Positions 28,580-36,699 of a stretch of 64,000 nucleotides of DNA are shown one piece after another. The notes below the pieces were generated by a model. The model ran no database searches, was not told the DNA's origin, and worked only from the letters and a program-made list of their open reading frames with translations. Position numbers and translations under genes: made by a program. The stretch is from Deinococcus arboris (GTDB lineage Bacteria > Deinococcota > Deinococci > Deinococcales > Deinococcaceae): assembly GCF_009755355.1 (NCBI RefSeq), contig NZ_WQLB01000011.1, positions 62,001 through 126,000 of the forward strand. Direction: 5' to 3'. Each line of letters starts with the position of its first letter. Position 1 is the first letter of the stretch.

Positions 28580-29676
28580 AGGTTCTGATTACGGGCACAG
28601 AAGGGTATCTCGGCGCCATCGTGGCGCCCGCCGTCATGCGCGCCGGCATGGACGTGACCGCCGTGGACACCGGCTACTACCGCAGCGGCTGGCTGTACCA
28701 CGGGGTGGACCAGACGGCGCCCACGCAGTTCAAGGACATCCGGCAGGTGACCCCGCAAGACTTCGAGGGCGTGGACGCCGTGGTCCACATGGCCGAACTG
28801 TCCAACGACCCGCTGGGACAGCTACTGCCCCATATCACCTACGACATCAACCATGTGGGCTCTTTGCGGCTGGCGCGCCTGGCCAAAGCGGCCGGGGTGC
28901 GGCGCTTTGTCTACATGTCCTCGTGCAGCGTGTATGGGGAGGCCACGGGCGACGACGTGACCGAACGCTCGGCCGTCAATCCGCAGACGGCGTACGCCAA
29001 CTGCAAGGTGCTGGTCGAGCGCGACCTGCGCGAACTGGCTGACGACCGCTTTTCGCCCACCTACCTGCGCAACGCCACGGCGTTTGGCGCCTCGCCCCGG
29101 ATGCGCTTTGACATCGTGCTGAACAACCTCGCCGGTCTGGCGTGGACCAGCCGTGAAATCCGCATGACCTCCGACGGCACCCCCTGGCGGCCCCTGGTGC
29201 ACGCCAACGACATTGCCCGCGCCATCGTCTGTGCCCTTCAGGCGCCTCTGGAGGCGGTGCACAACGAGGTCTTTAACGTGGGCGACACGGCCCAGAACTA
29301 CCGGGTCCGCGACATCGCGCAGATTGTGGCCAGCGCCTTTCCAGGCTGTGACCTGAGCTTTGGCGACAGCGGCGGGGACAACCGCAGTTACCGCGTGTCG
29401 TTCGAGAAAATCAGCCGTCAGCTGCCAGGCTTTTCCTGTCAGTGGAATGCCGAGCGCGGCGCGGCGCAGCTGGCCGCCCTCTTTGCCCGCATTGACCTGA
29501 CCAGGGCCGAATTTGAATCCCGCGGCTATACCCGGCTGAGGCAGCTGGAATACCTGCTGTCCACGGGGCAGATTGACCAGGATTTCTTCTGGACCGAGCC
29601 CTTTAGCCCCGCCGAGCCTCCGGCGCCTGTCCCGGTGCCCGTCGCTGTTCAGGCCCTCGTGGAGCAGGGACCATGA
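28576..29676 (+). CDS. Extended SDR, NAD-dependent nucleotide-sugar epimerase/dehydratase
   Basis: A 366-residue extended short-chain dehydrogenase. The NAD motif is TGTEGYLGA at about residues 6-14. The MAELSNDPLG stretch, SSCSVYG, and YANCK (the YxxxK catalytic pair) follow. The C-terminal half is typical of enzymes acting on nucleotide sugars. It is not recognisably RfbG (no TGHTGFKG motif), nor a clear GalE or RmlB. It may be a 4-epimerase, dehydratase or reductase acting on the CDP-linked sugar. It is coupled by ATGA to both neighbours, which argues strongly for the same pathway. Confidence 0.88.
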   Translation: MKVLITGTEGYLGAIVAPAVMRAGMDVTAVDTGYYRSGWLYHGVDQTAPTQFKDIRQVTPQDFEGVDAVVHMAELSNDPLGQLLPHITYDINHVGSLRLARLAKAAGVRRFVYMSSCSVYGEATGDDVTERSAVNPQTAYANCKVLVERDLRELADDRFSPTYLRNATAFGASPRMRFDIVLNNLAGLAWTSREIRMTSDGTPWRPLVHANDIARAIVCALQAPLEAVHNEVFNVGDTAQNYRVRDIAQIVASAFPGCDLSFGDSGGDNRSYRVSFEKISRQLPGFSCQWNAERGAAQLAALFARIDLTRAEFESRGYTRLRQLEYLLSTGQIDQDFFWTEPFSPAEPPAPVPVPVAVQALVEQGP

Positions 29677-30218
29677 AGTTCACCGAGACACGGCTGCCGG
29701 GTGCCTTCACCGTGGATATTGAGGTGCGCGAGGATGAGCGCGGCCTGTTTGCTCGCACGTTCTGTCAACACGAATTTGAGGCGCACGGCCTGAAGGTGGA
29801 GGTCGCCCAGTGCAACCTGAGCGTCAACCACCTCGCCGGCACCCTGCGCGGCCTGCACTATCAGCAGGCGCCTGTGGCCGAGACCAAACTGGTGCGCTGC
29901 ACGCGCGGCGCGGTGCTGGACGTGATCGTGGATCTCCGGCCGGACTCGCCCACCTATCTGCAGCACGTCGCCGTGGAACTGAGTGAACACAACCGCCGCG
30001 CCCTGTACGTCCCGGAACTGTTTGCCCACGGGTATCAGGCGCTGACCGACGGCGCAGAAGTGACCTATCAGGTGGGCGAGTTCTACACGCCGGGCGCCGA
30101 ACAGGGCCTGCGCTACGACGACCCCCGGCTGGGTATCGCCTGGCCGCTGGCGGTCACGGCCATTTCTGCGAAAGACGCCGCGTGGCCGCTGCTGGCCGCC
30201 GAGGGGGTGCTCTCGTGA
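29673..30218 (+). CDS. dTDP-4-dehydrorhamnose 3,5-epimerase-like (RmlC family)
   Basis: A 181-residue cupin. Family motifs are DERGLFARTFC near the N-terminus, NLSVNHLAGTLRGLHYQ (with the catalytic His region), KLVRCTRGAVLDVIVDLR, and FAHGYQAL. RmlC enzymes epimerise C3 and/or C5 of 4-keto-6-deoxy sugars bound to a nucleotide. No rmlA, rmlB or rmlD is in the operon, and rfbF heads it, so a CDP-linked substrate is more likely than dTDP. ATGA and GTGA overlaps bind it to the SDR upstream and the SAF-domain dehydrogenase downstream. Confidence 0.9.
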   Translation: MKFTETRLPGAFTVDIEVREDERGLFARTFCQHEFEAHGLKVEVAQCNLSVNHLAGTLRGLHYQQAPVAETKLVRCTRGAVLDVIVDLRPDSPTYLQHVAVELSEHNRRALYVPELFAHGYQALTDGAEVTYQVGEFYTPGAEQGLRYDDPRLGIAWPLAVTAISAKDAAWPLLAAEGVLS

Positions 30219-31525
30219 TTCTGGTGGACCGCGCGTTGCAGGCGCGCGAGGCCGCCGGCACGCCCGTCCGGGTGGGCATGATCGGGGCCGGGTTTATGGG
30301 GCGCGGGGTCGCCAACCAGATTGTCAATTCGGTGCCGGGGATGCGGCTGGTGGCGATTTCTAACCGCACGCTGGCCGGTGCCCGGCGGGCCTACGCCGAG
30401 GCCGGTATGGAAGAGGTCCGGGAGGTCACGGGGCAGGCGGCCCTGGAAGACGCCATTCGCGCCGGGCGACCAGTCGTGACCGAGGACGCCCGGCTGCTGT
30501 GCCGCGCGGAAGGCATTGACTGCCTGATTGACGTGACCGGCGACGTGGAATTTGGTGCTCAGGTCACTGTCGAGGCCATCGCGCACCACAAGCACATGGT
30601 CACCATGAACGCGGAACTGGACGCGACTGTGGGCCCACTGCTGAAAGTGATGGCCGAGCGCGCGGGCGTGATTTTTACGGCGGCCGACGGCGATCAGCCG
30701 GGCGTGCAGATGAATCTCTACCGCTTCGTGCGCAGCCTGGGTCTCACGCCGCTGCTGTGCGGCAATATTAAGGGCCTGCAGGACCCCTACCGGACCCCGA
30801 CCACCCAGCAGGCCTTTGCCGAGCGCTGGGGCCAGAACCCCTACATGGTCACGAGTTTTGCTGATGGCACCAAGATTTCCTTTGAGCAGGCGATTGTGGC
30901 CAACGGCACGGGGCTGCGCGTCTCGCAGCGGGGCATGCGGGGCCTGGATTTTCCGGGCCATGTGGATGACCTCAGGGCCCTGTACGACGTGGATGAGCTG
31001 CGGGCCTGCGGCGGGGTCGTGGATTATGTGGTGGGCGCGAGGCCCGGTCCAGGGGTCTTTGTGTACGCGGCCCACGACGACCCCAGGCAGCGCCACTACC
31101 TCAACCTCTACAAGCTGGGCGAGGGGCCGCTGTACAGCTTTTACACGCCTTACCACCTGTGCCATTTCGAGGTGCCGCTGTCGGCGGCGCGTGTGGTGCT
31201 GTTCGGGGACGCGGTCTTGCAGGCGCTGGGTGGGCCCGTCGTGGACGTGGTCACGACCGCCAAGCGCGCCCTGAAAGCCGGTGAAACCATTGATGGCCTG
31301 GGCGGCTACATGACCTATGGCCAGTGCGAGAACGCGGACGTGACGGCCGCGCAGCGCCTGCTGCCGATGGGCCTGGCGGCTGGCGCCCGGCTGCGGTGGG
31401 ACCTGCCCCAGGACCATGTGCTCACCTACGACGACGTGGTGCTGCCCCCCGACCAGCTCGCCGGGCGCCTGCGGGCTGAACAGGACGCGCTGTTTGCCCC
31501 GGCGTCTGCCGTGCCGTCCCGCTGA
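30215..31525 (+). CDS. NAD(P)-dependent oxidoreductase with C-terminal SAF domain
   Basis: A 436-residue protein. The Rossmann motif VGMIGAGFMGRGVANQI lies at about residues 19-35 and is followed by a homoserine-dehydrogenase-like region (DVTGDVEFGAQVTVEAI, HMVTMNAELDATVG). The last 90 residues (AKRALKAGETIDGLGGY onward) form an SAF domain, a fold also found in sialate-synthase-like enzymes. The family is widespread beside nucleotide-sugar and polysaccharide genes, but I know of no established reaction for it. GTG 30215 overlaps the previous stop as GTGA. It ends the tightly coupled five-gene module; the next gene is 123 bp downstream. Confidence 0.85.
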   Translation: MILVDRALQAREAAGTPVRVGMIGAGFMGRGVANQIVNSVPGMRLVAISNRTLAGARRAYAEAGMEEVREVTGQAALEDAIRAGRPVVTEDARLLCRAEGIDCLIDVTGDVEFGAQVTVEAIAHHKHMVTMNAELDATVGPLLKVMAERAGVIFTAADGDQPGVQMNLYRFVRSLGLTPLLCGNIKGLQDPYRTPTTQQAFAERWGQNPYMVTSFADGTKISFEQAIVANGTGLRVSQRGMRGLDFPGHVDDLRALYDVDELRACGGVVDYVVGARPGPGVFVYAAHDDPRQRHYLNLYKLGEGPLYSFYTPYHLCHFEVPLSAARVVLFGDAVLQALGGPVVDVVTTAKRALKAGETIDGLGGYMTYGQCENADVTAAQRLLPMGLAAGARLRWDLPQDHVLTYDDVVLPPDQLAGRLRAEQDALFAPASAVPSR

Positions 31526-31648
31526 GAACGGGAGAGGAAGAGGCGTTTTCTCTTACAGGGGCTTTGAAGAGGATGTGGGCCCTCCTAACTAAAACCGCAG
31601 TGAAGCAGACCCAGGCCAGAGCCTGGTTACCGGCCCAGAGGGAGACCC

Positions 31649-32425
31649 ATGAAAGACGTGACTGTGACCTCTGGCTTCTCTACTCAGCCGGCGCCACATG
31701 TGCCCATCAGCAATTCACGTGTGGTTCTGCGCCTGCGCGGCCCTGCCCTGATTCGCGTCCTCTCACTGACGGCGGCGCTGCTGGTTAGCCTCGGGTTCTG
31801 GGGCATCTACAGCGTGACCTACCTGCCCGATTATTTTGCGCGCGACCTGATCGTGTCGCTGACCTACCTGAATGGCGAAACCAACCTCGCCTCTCTGTTC
31901 TCAACCTTGCTTCTGCTGCTGGTGGCGGCGGTGCTAGGTGTCATTGCTCTGGCCAAAGCGGCCACCCACGACGCCTACCGCCGGGTCTGGACGGGCCTGG
32001 CCCTGCTGTTCGTTTTTCTGGGGATTGATGAAGGGGTCAGTCTGCACGAGCTGCTGATTGAACCGGTGCACCGGCTGGTCAAGGTGGAGGGCGTGCTGTA
32101 CTACGCCTGGGTGGTGCCTTACGGCCTGCTGGCTCTGGCGGTCATGGTCGCCTGCGCGCGGTTCCTGCGTCATCTGCCCCAGGCGGTGCGCAGGGGCATG
32201 CTGCTGAGCGGCGCCTTGTACATCAGCGGCGCCCTGGGCCTGGAACTGGCCGAAGGATACGTGCATACCCTGATGGGCCGGCACACCTTTGTCATGGAGG
32301 TGCTGATTACCGCCGAGGAAGCCCTGGAAATGGCGGGAAGCATTCTCTTTCTGGCCACCCTGCTGAGGTATCTGCGGCTCGGGCTGCCGGGCCTTGAACT
32401 GCGTCTCAGCCAGCAGCCGGATTGA
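31649..32425 (+). CDS. Multi-pass membrane protein of unknown function
   Basis: A 258-residue protein with about six hydrophobic segments, beginning near residue 35 after a polar N-terminus. A conserved-looking intramembrane or loop motif, FLGIDEGVSLHE, lies at about 128-139, and a later ELAEG...EEALEM pattern adds further buried acidic residues. Similar IDEG-containing membrane proteins occur in EPS and glycan clusters, but I know no assigned function. The ATG has a GAGGGAGA site 6 nt upstream. It is on the same strand and probably in the same transcription unit as the CDP-sugar module. Nothing suggests a transporter motif. Confidence 0.75.
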   Translation: MKDVTVTSGFSTQPAPHVPISNSRVVLRLRGPALIRVLSLTAALLVSLGFWGIYSVTYLPDYFARDLIVSLTYLNGETNLASLFSTLLLLLVAAVLGVIALAKAATHDAYRRVWTGLALLFVFLGIDEGVSLHELLIEPVHRLVKVEGVLYYAWVVPYGLLALAVMVACARFLRHLPQAVRRGMLLSGALYISGALGLELAEGYVHTLMGRHTFVMEVLITAEEALEMAGSILFLATLLRYLRLGLPGLELRLSQQPD

Positions 32426-32808
32426 CTGCCGGCGGGTAGTGCGACTGCAATAAGCGCGGGAACTTCCAATCGCGCCGGGATAGCTCTGACCGGAGAAGCC
32501 AGAGCCACCCCGGCGTAAGCGTGTAGGCCAAGGGTGCCTAGCGGAGCAGAAGTCTAAGGAAACGACCCATGAAGATGCCCCCCAGTCACCACAGAGCATC
32601 TCCAGGGCATCATGGCGCTGCCCTAAAAGCGGCTTTCTAGACGCACTTTTTTCAGATACCTGCGCTTGGCCTACACCCTGGCAGCAGCGCAGCAAGGCGC
32701 TACGGATGAACAAGGGCCTCTAATCTACGGAGGCCCCTGTCGCCTACCCCTGCACCGCATTACCCCTCTGGGACGGGGCCTTTCACCTCTACCCCTGTCC
32801 TGCGCTGC
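32426..32808. other. Convergent intergenic region in the EPS locus
   Basis: About 380 bases between converging genes with no supportable coding sequence. A 7-bp hairpin (GGGCCTC at 32714-32720, GAGGCCC at 32730-32736) might be a weak terminator for either side; no T-run follows. Otherwise I see nothing in it. Confidence 0.4.
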
Positions 32809-34290
32809 TCAGGGGGCGCGGCACTCGGGGCTGTTGTAGAAATTGCAGTCGCGGCCCACGGCGCCTGCCACCGCCTTCTGCACCGCCGCCCCAAAGGTAT
32901 TGCGGCTGACGGTGACGGCCGGGTTGCCGTTGTCGGCGTACACAGCCGTTTCGACGTGATCAAAGCGGTTGTTCTCGATCCGGGTGCGGCCAAATCCCCG
33001 GTCAATCAGCACGCCCACCGCTGGGCCGTCAAAGAGGTTGTCGGCAATCGAAACGCCGTTGCTGCCCACGATGACCGCGCTGCGGGCCCAGGGCAGCCGG
33101 CCAGTGACGGTGTTGCCGCGCAGCACGACGTTATCGGCTTCAATGCGGATGCCACGCCGGGTGTCCCGGACCTGATTGCCCTCAATCACGATGTTGCGGG
33201 AAGGCGGGCCGCTGGCCCAGGTGTTGACCTTGATGGCGTCTTCTGAATACACCTCTGGCTGACCGCCGGTGCCCTCAATCCGGTTGCCCCGAATCTGGCC
33301 GCCGTTAACCGAGTGCATCAGGATATAGGCCGAGCCGTCGGGCGCCCAGCTGCGCCGGGCCCGCACGGTGTTGTTTTCGATCACAGCGCCCTCCACGGTG
33401 GCCGTGGCGCCGGTGTAGGGCATGACCTTGATGCCGTCTTTGCCAAACACGTCCACCGTGTTGTTGCGGTAGACCACGTGGTGAACGCCTTCCGTTTTGG
33501 TGGCCGTGTTCGAGATGTTATTCAGGACATTGCCCTCGGCCAGAAAATCGTCGCCAATGGTGGCGAAAAATCCCAGGCCCGCCAGGGCCTTGCCGCCTGG
33601 GTCGCCCAGCCCGATCACGGTGTTGTTCAGCCAGCGCTGATGTACGGTGCGGTGCGACCAGCCGCCTGCGCCGCCCGCCCGCTCCAGCACGTTGCCGCGC
33701 AGGGTCACCGTGTCAGTGTCCTCGACCCCGATCCCGTTGGTGGGGGCGTCCAGAATATGCAGGCCGGTCAGGGTGATGTTGCGGCCCTGTGTCACCCGAA
33801 TGCCGTCAATCACGGTGGCGTAGGGGTTGGCGCCCGGCACACGCTGACCCACGACCTTGAGGTCGCGCACCGTGACGCCCACGGGCCGGTCGAAATGCAG
33901 CATGCCTTCAACCTTGCCGCGCTGGTAGTCCGGTGCCGCCCGGATGGTGGCCCCCGGCGCGCCCCGCACCGTCTGGTCTTTGAAGCCGGAAAACACCACA
34001 GGGCCCCTGATCAGGTATGTCCCGGCCGGGAACATCAGGTCGCGTCCCGCCGCCTGACTGGCCGCCCGGTTGAGGGCGGCGGTGTCATCGGTGGTGCCGT
34101 CGCCCCGAGCGCCAAAGGCCGTGACGCTGACGCTGGGGCGCTGCGGCGCTGCTTGCGCCACTACACCTGCCGGCGCGGTGTCCGTCGCCAGCGGCAGGGC
34201 CAGGGAACCGGGCGGGGCCTCCGCCCGCTGCACCAGGCCAGCGCCCAGCAGCAGGCTGGCCCCCAATCCCACCAGCGGCGCGGCGTTCAT
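32809..34290 (-). CDS. Secreted right-handed beta-helix protein, pectate lyase-like
   Basis: A 493-residue protein. An N-terminal hydrophobic segment (about 5-25) looks like a Sec signal or anchor, although the n-region is short. From about 52 the sequence VTAFGARGDGTTDDTAALNRA is the classic start of the pectate-lyase superfamily (Pectate_lyase_3). It is followed by many NNT/GNxV beta-helix repeats to about 470, and a Cys-containing end. Such proteins cleave or bind acidic polysaccharides outside the cytoplasm. It overlaps the upstream GT4 gene by 4 nt, so it is part of the EPS operon, and it is clearly paralogous to the lipoprotein at 61262-63253. Confidence 0.85.
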   Translation of the reverse strand: MNAAPLVGLGASLLLGAGLVQRAEAPPGSLALPLATDTAPAGVVAQAAPQRPSVSVTAFGARGDGTTDDTAALNRAASQAAGRDLMFPAGTYLIRGPVVFSGFKDQTVRGAPGATIRAAPDYQRGKVEGMLHFDRPVGVTVRDLKVVGQRVPGANPYATVIDGIRVTQGRNITLTGLHILDAPTNGIGVEDTDTVTLRGNVLERAGGAGGWSHRTVHQRWLNNTVIGLGDPGGKALAGLGFFATIGDDFLAEGNVLNNISNTATKTEGVHHVVYRNNTVDVFGKDGIKVMPYTGATATVEGAVIENNTVRARRSWAPDGSAYILMHSVNGGQIRGNRIEGTGGQPEVYSEDAIKVNTWASGPPSRNIVIEGNQVRDTRRGIRIEADNVVLRGNTVTGRLPWARSAVIVGSNGVSIADNLFDGPAVGVLIDRGFGRTRIENNRFDHVETAVYADNGNPAVTVSRNTFGAAVQKAVAGAVGRDCNFYNSPECRAP

Positions 34291-35558
34291 GCTGGGTTCC
34301 GGTGAGCAGCGGCGGCTCGTGTGCCGGTCCTCAGGGCACGGGCGTAAGCCTCCAGGAGCTTCGGGGCCTGATGGTCCCAGGCCAGGGCGTCCTGCATCCG
34401 GGCCTGGCCGATGCGGCCCATCTCGGCCCGGCGGGCTGGGTCGGCCAGGAGGGCCAGCAGCTGGCGGGTCAACTCCTCCTCGTCGTTGGGCCGCGCGTAG
34501 ACAGCCGCGTCGCCGGCTGACTGCCGGCCTTCGGTGAGGTCAAACTGCACGGTCGCCTTGCCCAGCGCCATGTATTCCAGCACCTTGTTCATGGTGCACA
34601 CGTCGCTGTAGGCCGTCTGGGGGTCGGGCGCCACACACACGTCGCAGGCGCTGAGGCGCTGAATCAGTTCGGTCTGGTCGGTCAGCATGCCAGTAAATTC
34701 CACGTAGGGGTCCAGCTTCATCCGGGTGCACAGCTGTTTCAGAGGCTCCAGGGAAGGCCCACCGCCAATAATCATGAACCGGACATCGGTGCGGCCCTGG
34801 GCCACCACCCGCTGGGCCACCCGCAGCAGGATGTCCAGCCCGTCCTGAGAGCCCAGCACCCCCACGTAGCCCACCACGTTGGCAAAGCCCGCCCGGAAGT
34901 GCTCGCCGCCCGGCTGCGGCGCAAACCGCTTCAGGCGGGGCCCGCTGCGCACCACGAACACGTCTGCTGGGGCTTTGCGCCCACGGGTCAGAGCGAAGCC
35001 GCGCAGAGATTCGTTGGTGGCAATCACCACGTCCGCCAGGGCGTAGGTCAGGCGCTCGGCGAGTTTGAGCACCTGGTACACGGCGCCGCGCCGGCCAAAC
35101 TTGGCCTCGTACATTTCCAGGGTCGCGTCGTGGTGGTCGAAAATCAGTGGTGTCCCGAACAGCGCTTTGAAGGGCGCGGCCACCAGAAACAGCAGGTCCG
35201 GCGGATTGCAGATATGAATCACGTCGAAGCCGCGTTCACGCCGAATCCGCCAGGCCAGCCGGGTTTCATGCCACAGGGCCGCCAGATATTCGCGCACGAA
35301 GGTCAGGCTGCCCTCGCCCTCGGGCGGCAGGGGATGCCGGTAGATGGCCACCCCTTCCAGCAGTTCAAAGGGCAGGTCCTGGCCGCGCCCCATAGGGCAG
35401 ATCACCGAGACCTCGTAGCCCGCCGCCCGCAGCGTGGTCGCTTCCATCCAGACCCGGCGGTCCACAGGCACCGGCAGATTTTCCACGATGATCAGCACCC
35501 GGCGGCCGGCGGCGCTGGCCCCGTGCTGGGCGCTTGCTCCGACCGCCGCGTCAGTCAT
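34287..35558 (-). CDS. Glycosyltransferase family 4 (GT-B)
   Basis: A 423-residue GT-B enzyme. The N-terminal acceptor domain includes LIIVENLPVPVDRRVWMEATTLRAAGYEV and IHICNPPDLLF. The C-terminal donor domain includes VGYVGVLGSQDGLDILL, FMIIGGGPSL and the GT4 E-x7-E region (around MNKVLEYMALGKATV). It should transfer a sugar from a nucleotide donor to the lipid-linked repeat unit on the cytoplasmic face. It overlaps the preceding GT4 by 8 nt and the beta-helix gene by 4 nt. The sugar cannot be deduced from the sequence. Confidence 0.9.
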   Translation of the reverse strand: MTDAAVGASAQHGASAAGRRVLIIVENLPVPVDRRVWMEATTLRAAGYEVSVICPMGRGQDLPFELLEGVAIYRHPLPPEGEGSLTFVREYLAALWHETRLAWRIRRERGFDVIHICNPPDLLFLVAAPFKALFGTPLIFDHHDATLEMYEAKFGRRGAVYQVLKLAERLTYALADVVIATNESLRGFALTRGRKAPADVFVVRSGPRLKRFAPQPGGEHFRAGFANVVGYVGVLGSQDGLDILLRVAQRVVAQGRTDVRFMIIGGGPSLEPLKQLCTRMKLDPYVEFTGMLTDQTELIQRLSACDVCVAPDPQTAYSDVCTMNKVLEYMALGKATVQFDLTEGRQSAGDAAVYARPNDEEELTRQLLALLADPARRAEMGRIGQARMQDALAWDHQAPKLLEAYARALRTGTRAAAAHRNPA

Positions 35559-36699
35559 GGGCCCCCCGAGGTGCCGTGCGGGTCAGGGTCCGGTAGAGCG
35601 TGTCGAGGCTGTGCCAGGTGCGCTGAATGTCAAAGGTCTGCCGCGCGCGGGCGTAGGCCGCTGCGCCGTACTGCTGGCGGACCTCTGGCCGGTTCAGCAG
35701 GTCGTTCAGGGCGCCGCACAGGGCGTCCGGGTCGCCCGGAGGCACCAGCCGGCCGCTGACCCCGTCTTCAATGAGGTCGGGAATACCGCCCACCCTGGTA
35801 GACAGCAGCGCGAGGCCGCGCGCCATGCCTTCAAGCAGCGCCAGCGGCTGGCCTTCAAAATGCGAGGGCAGCGCCAGGATGTCGGCTGCGTTCAGTTCGG
35901 CCGCGACCCCAGCCGGGTCCAGCCAGCCCCGGAAGGCCACGCTGCCCCCCAGGTTTAGGTCGGCCACCAGCCGGTCCAGTTCGGGCCGCAGGGGACCGTC
36001 CCCCACGAAGGTCAGCCGCGCGCCGGGTGGGCGCTGGCAGCGGGCCCAGGCGCGCAGCAGCCCCACCGGGTCCTTGCGCTCTATCAGCACCCCCACGAAC
36101 AGCACCTGGGGAGCGCTCTGGGCCAGCACGCGCGGCTGCGGTGCCAGAGCGACCCCGTTGGCTGCGACCATGACCCGCGCCCCTGGGGCCACCCGAGTAA
36201 CGGCGGCCGCCAGAGCCGGCGAGAGGGTCACCACCCGGTCAGCCCGGCGCAGCGTGGCGCGCACCAGGGCGCGGGCCAGCGGCGGGCAGCGGCTGTAAAA
36301 GTCCTCGAACTCGCCCGCATGCAGGTGCAGCACCGCTGGCACCCGGAACAGCCCGCGCGCCGCCCACAGCAGCAGGGCCTTGCGCACAAAGCTGCCGTAC
36401 GCCGCCGAGTGCAGGTGAATCAGGGCGGGCCTCGCGGTCAGGCAGCGCCAGACCAGGGCGCCGGCGCCGCGAGCAAACAGCGCCAAGCGCCGGGTCGCCG
36501 GCCCGTCGTCATGGGTGACGAGGCGGCGGATGTGCCAGTCGGCAAACAGAGAGGTGGCTTCCAGCGCCTGGGTGTAGCCGTGGATGCCGCCGCGCGCCGC
36601 CGTGGCAATCCAGAGGGTCTGGGGCGCGCCCGTCCGGGTACCTGCCCGGCGCTGACGGGCAAGGGGCGCGGCGCCTTTGGGCCAGAGGTCCTGGGTCAT
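35551..36699 (-). CDS. Glycosyltransferase family 4 (GT-B)
   Basis: A 382-residue GT4 enzyme. Its N-terminal half has the GG-IHGYTQALEA stretch and LHLHAGEFEDFYSR. Its C-terminal half has VLFVGVLIERKDPVGLLRA, FVGDGPLRPELDRL and HFEGQPLALLEGMARGLALLSTRVGGIPDLI, which is the E-x7-E donor site. I use ATG 36699 because it overlaps the stop of the asparagine-synthase gene as ATGA; the frame runs 16 codons further without support. It adds a sugar to the EPS repeat unit; the specificity is unknown. Confidence 0.9.
   Translation of the reverse strand: MTQDLWPKGAAPLARQRRAGTRTGAPQTLWIATAARGGIHGYTQALEATSLFADWHIRRLVTHDDGPATRRLALFARGAGALVWRCLTARPALIHLHSAAYGSFVRKALLLWAARGLFRVPAVLHLHAGEFEDFYSRCPPLARALVRATLRRADRVVTLSPALAAAVTRVAPGARVMVAANGVALAPQPRVLAQSAPQVLFVGVLIERKDPVGLLRAWARCQRPPGARLTFVGDGPLRPELDRLVADLNLGGSVAFRGWLDPAGVAAELNAADILALPSHFEGQPLALLEGMARGLALLSTRVGGIPDLIEDGVSGRLVPPGDPDALCGALNDLLNRPEVRQQYGAAAYARARQTFDIQRTWHSLDTLYRTLTRTAPRGAHD

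Noticed and set aside
30113..31417. A 434-codon minus-strand open frame
   Set aside because: It is antisense to the SAF-domain dehydrogenase, with His/Gln/Arg-rich shadow composition.
31564..31788. A short open frame before the membrane-protein gene
   Set aside because: It overlaps the start of the well-supported gene at 31649 in another frame and has no ribosome-binding site or recognisable content.
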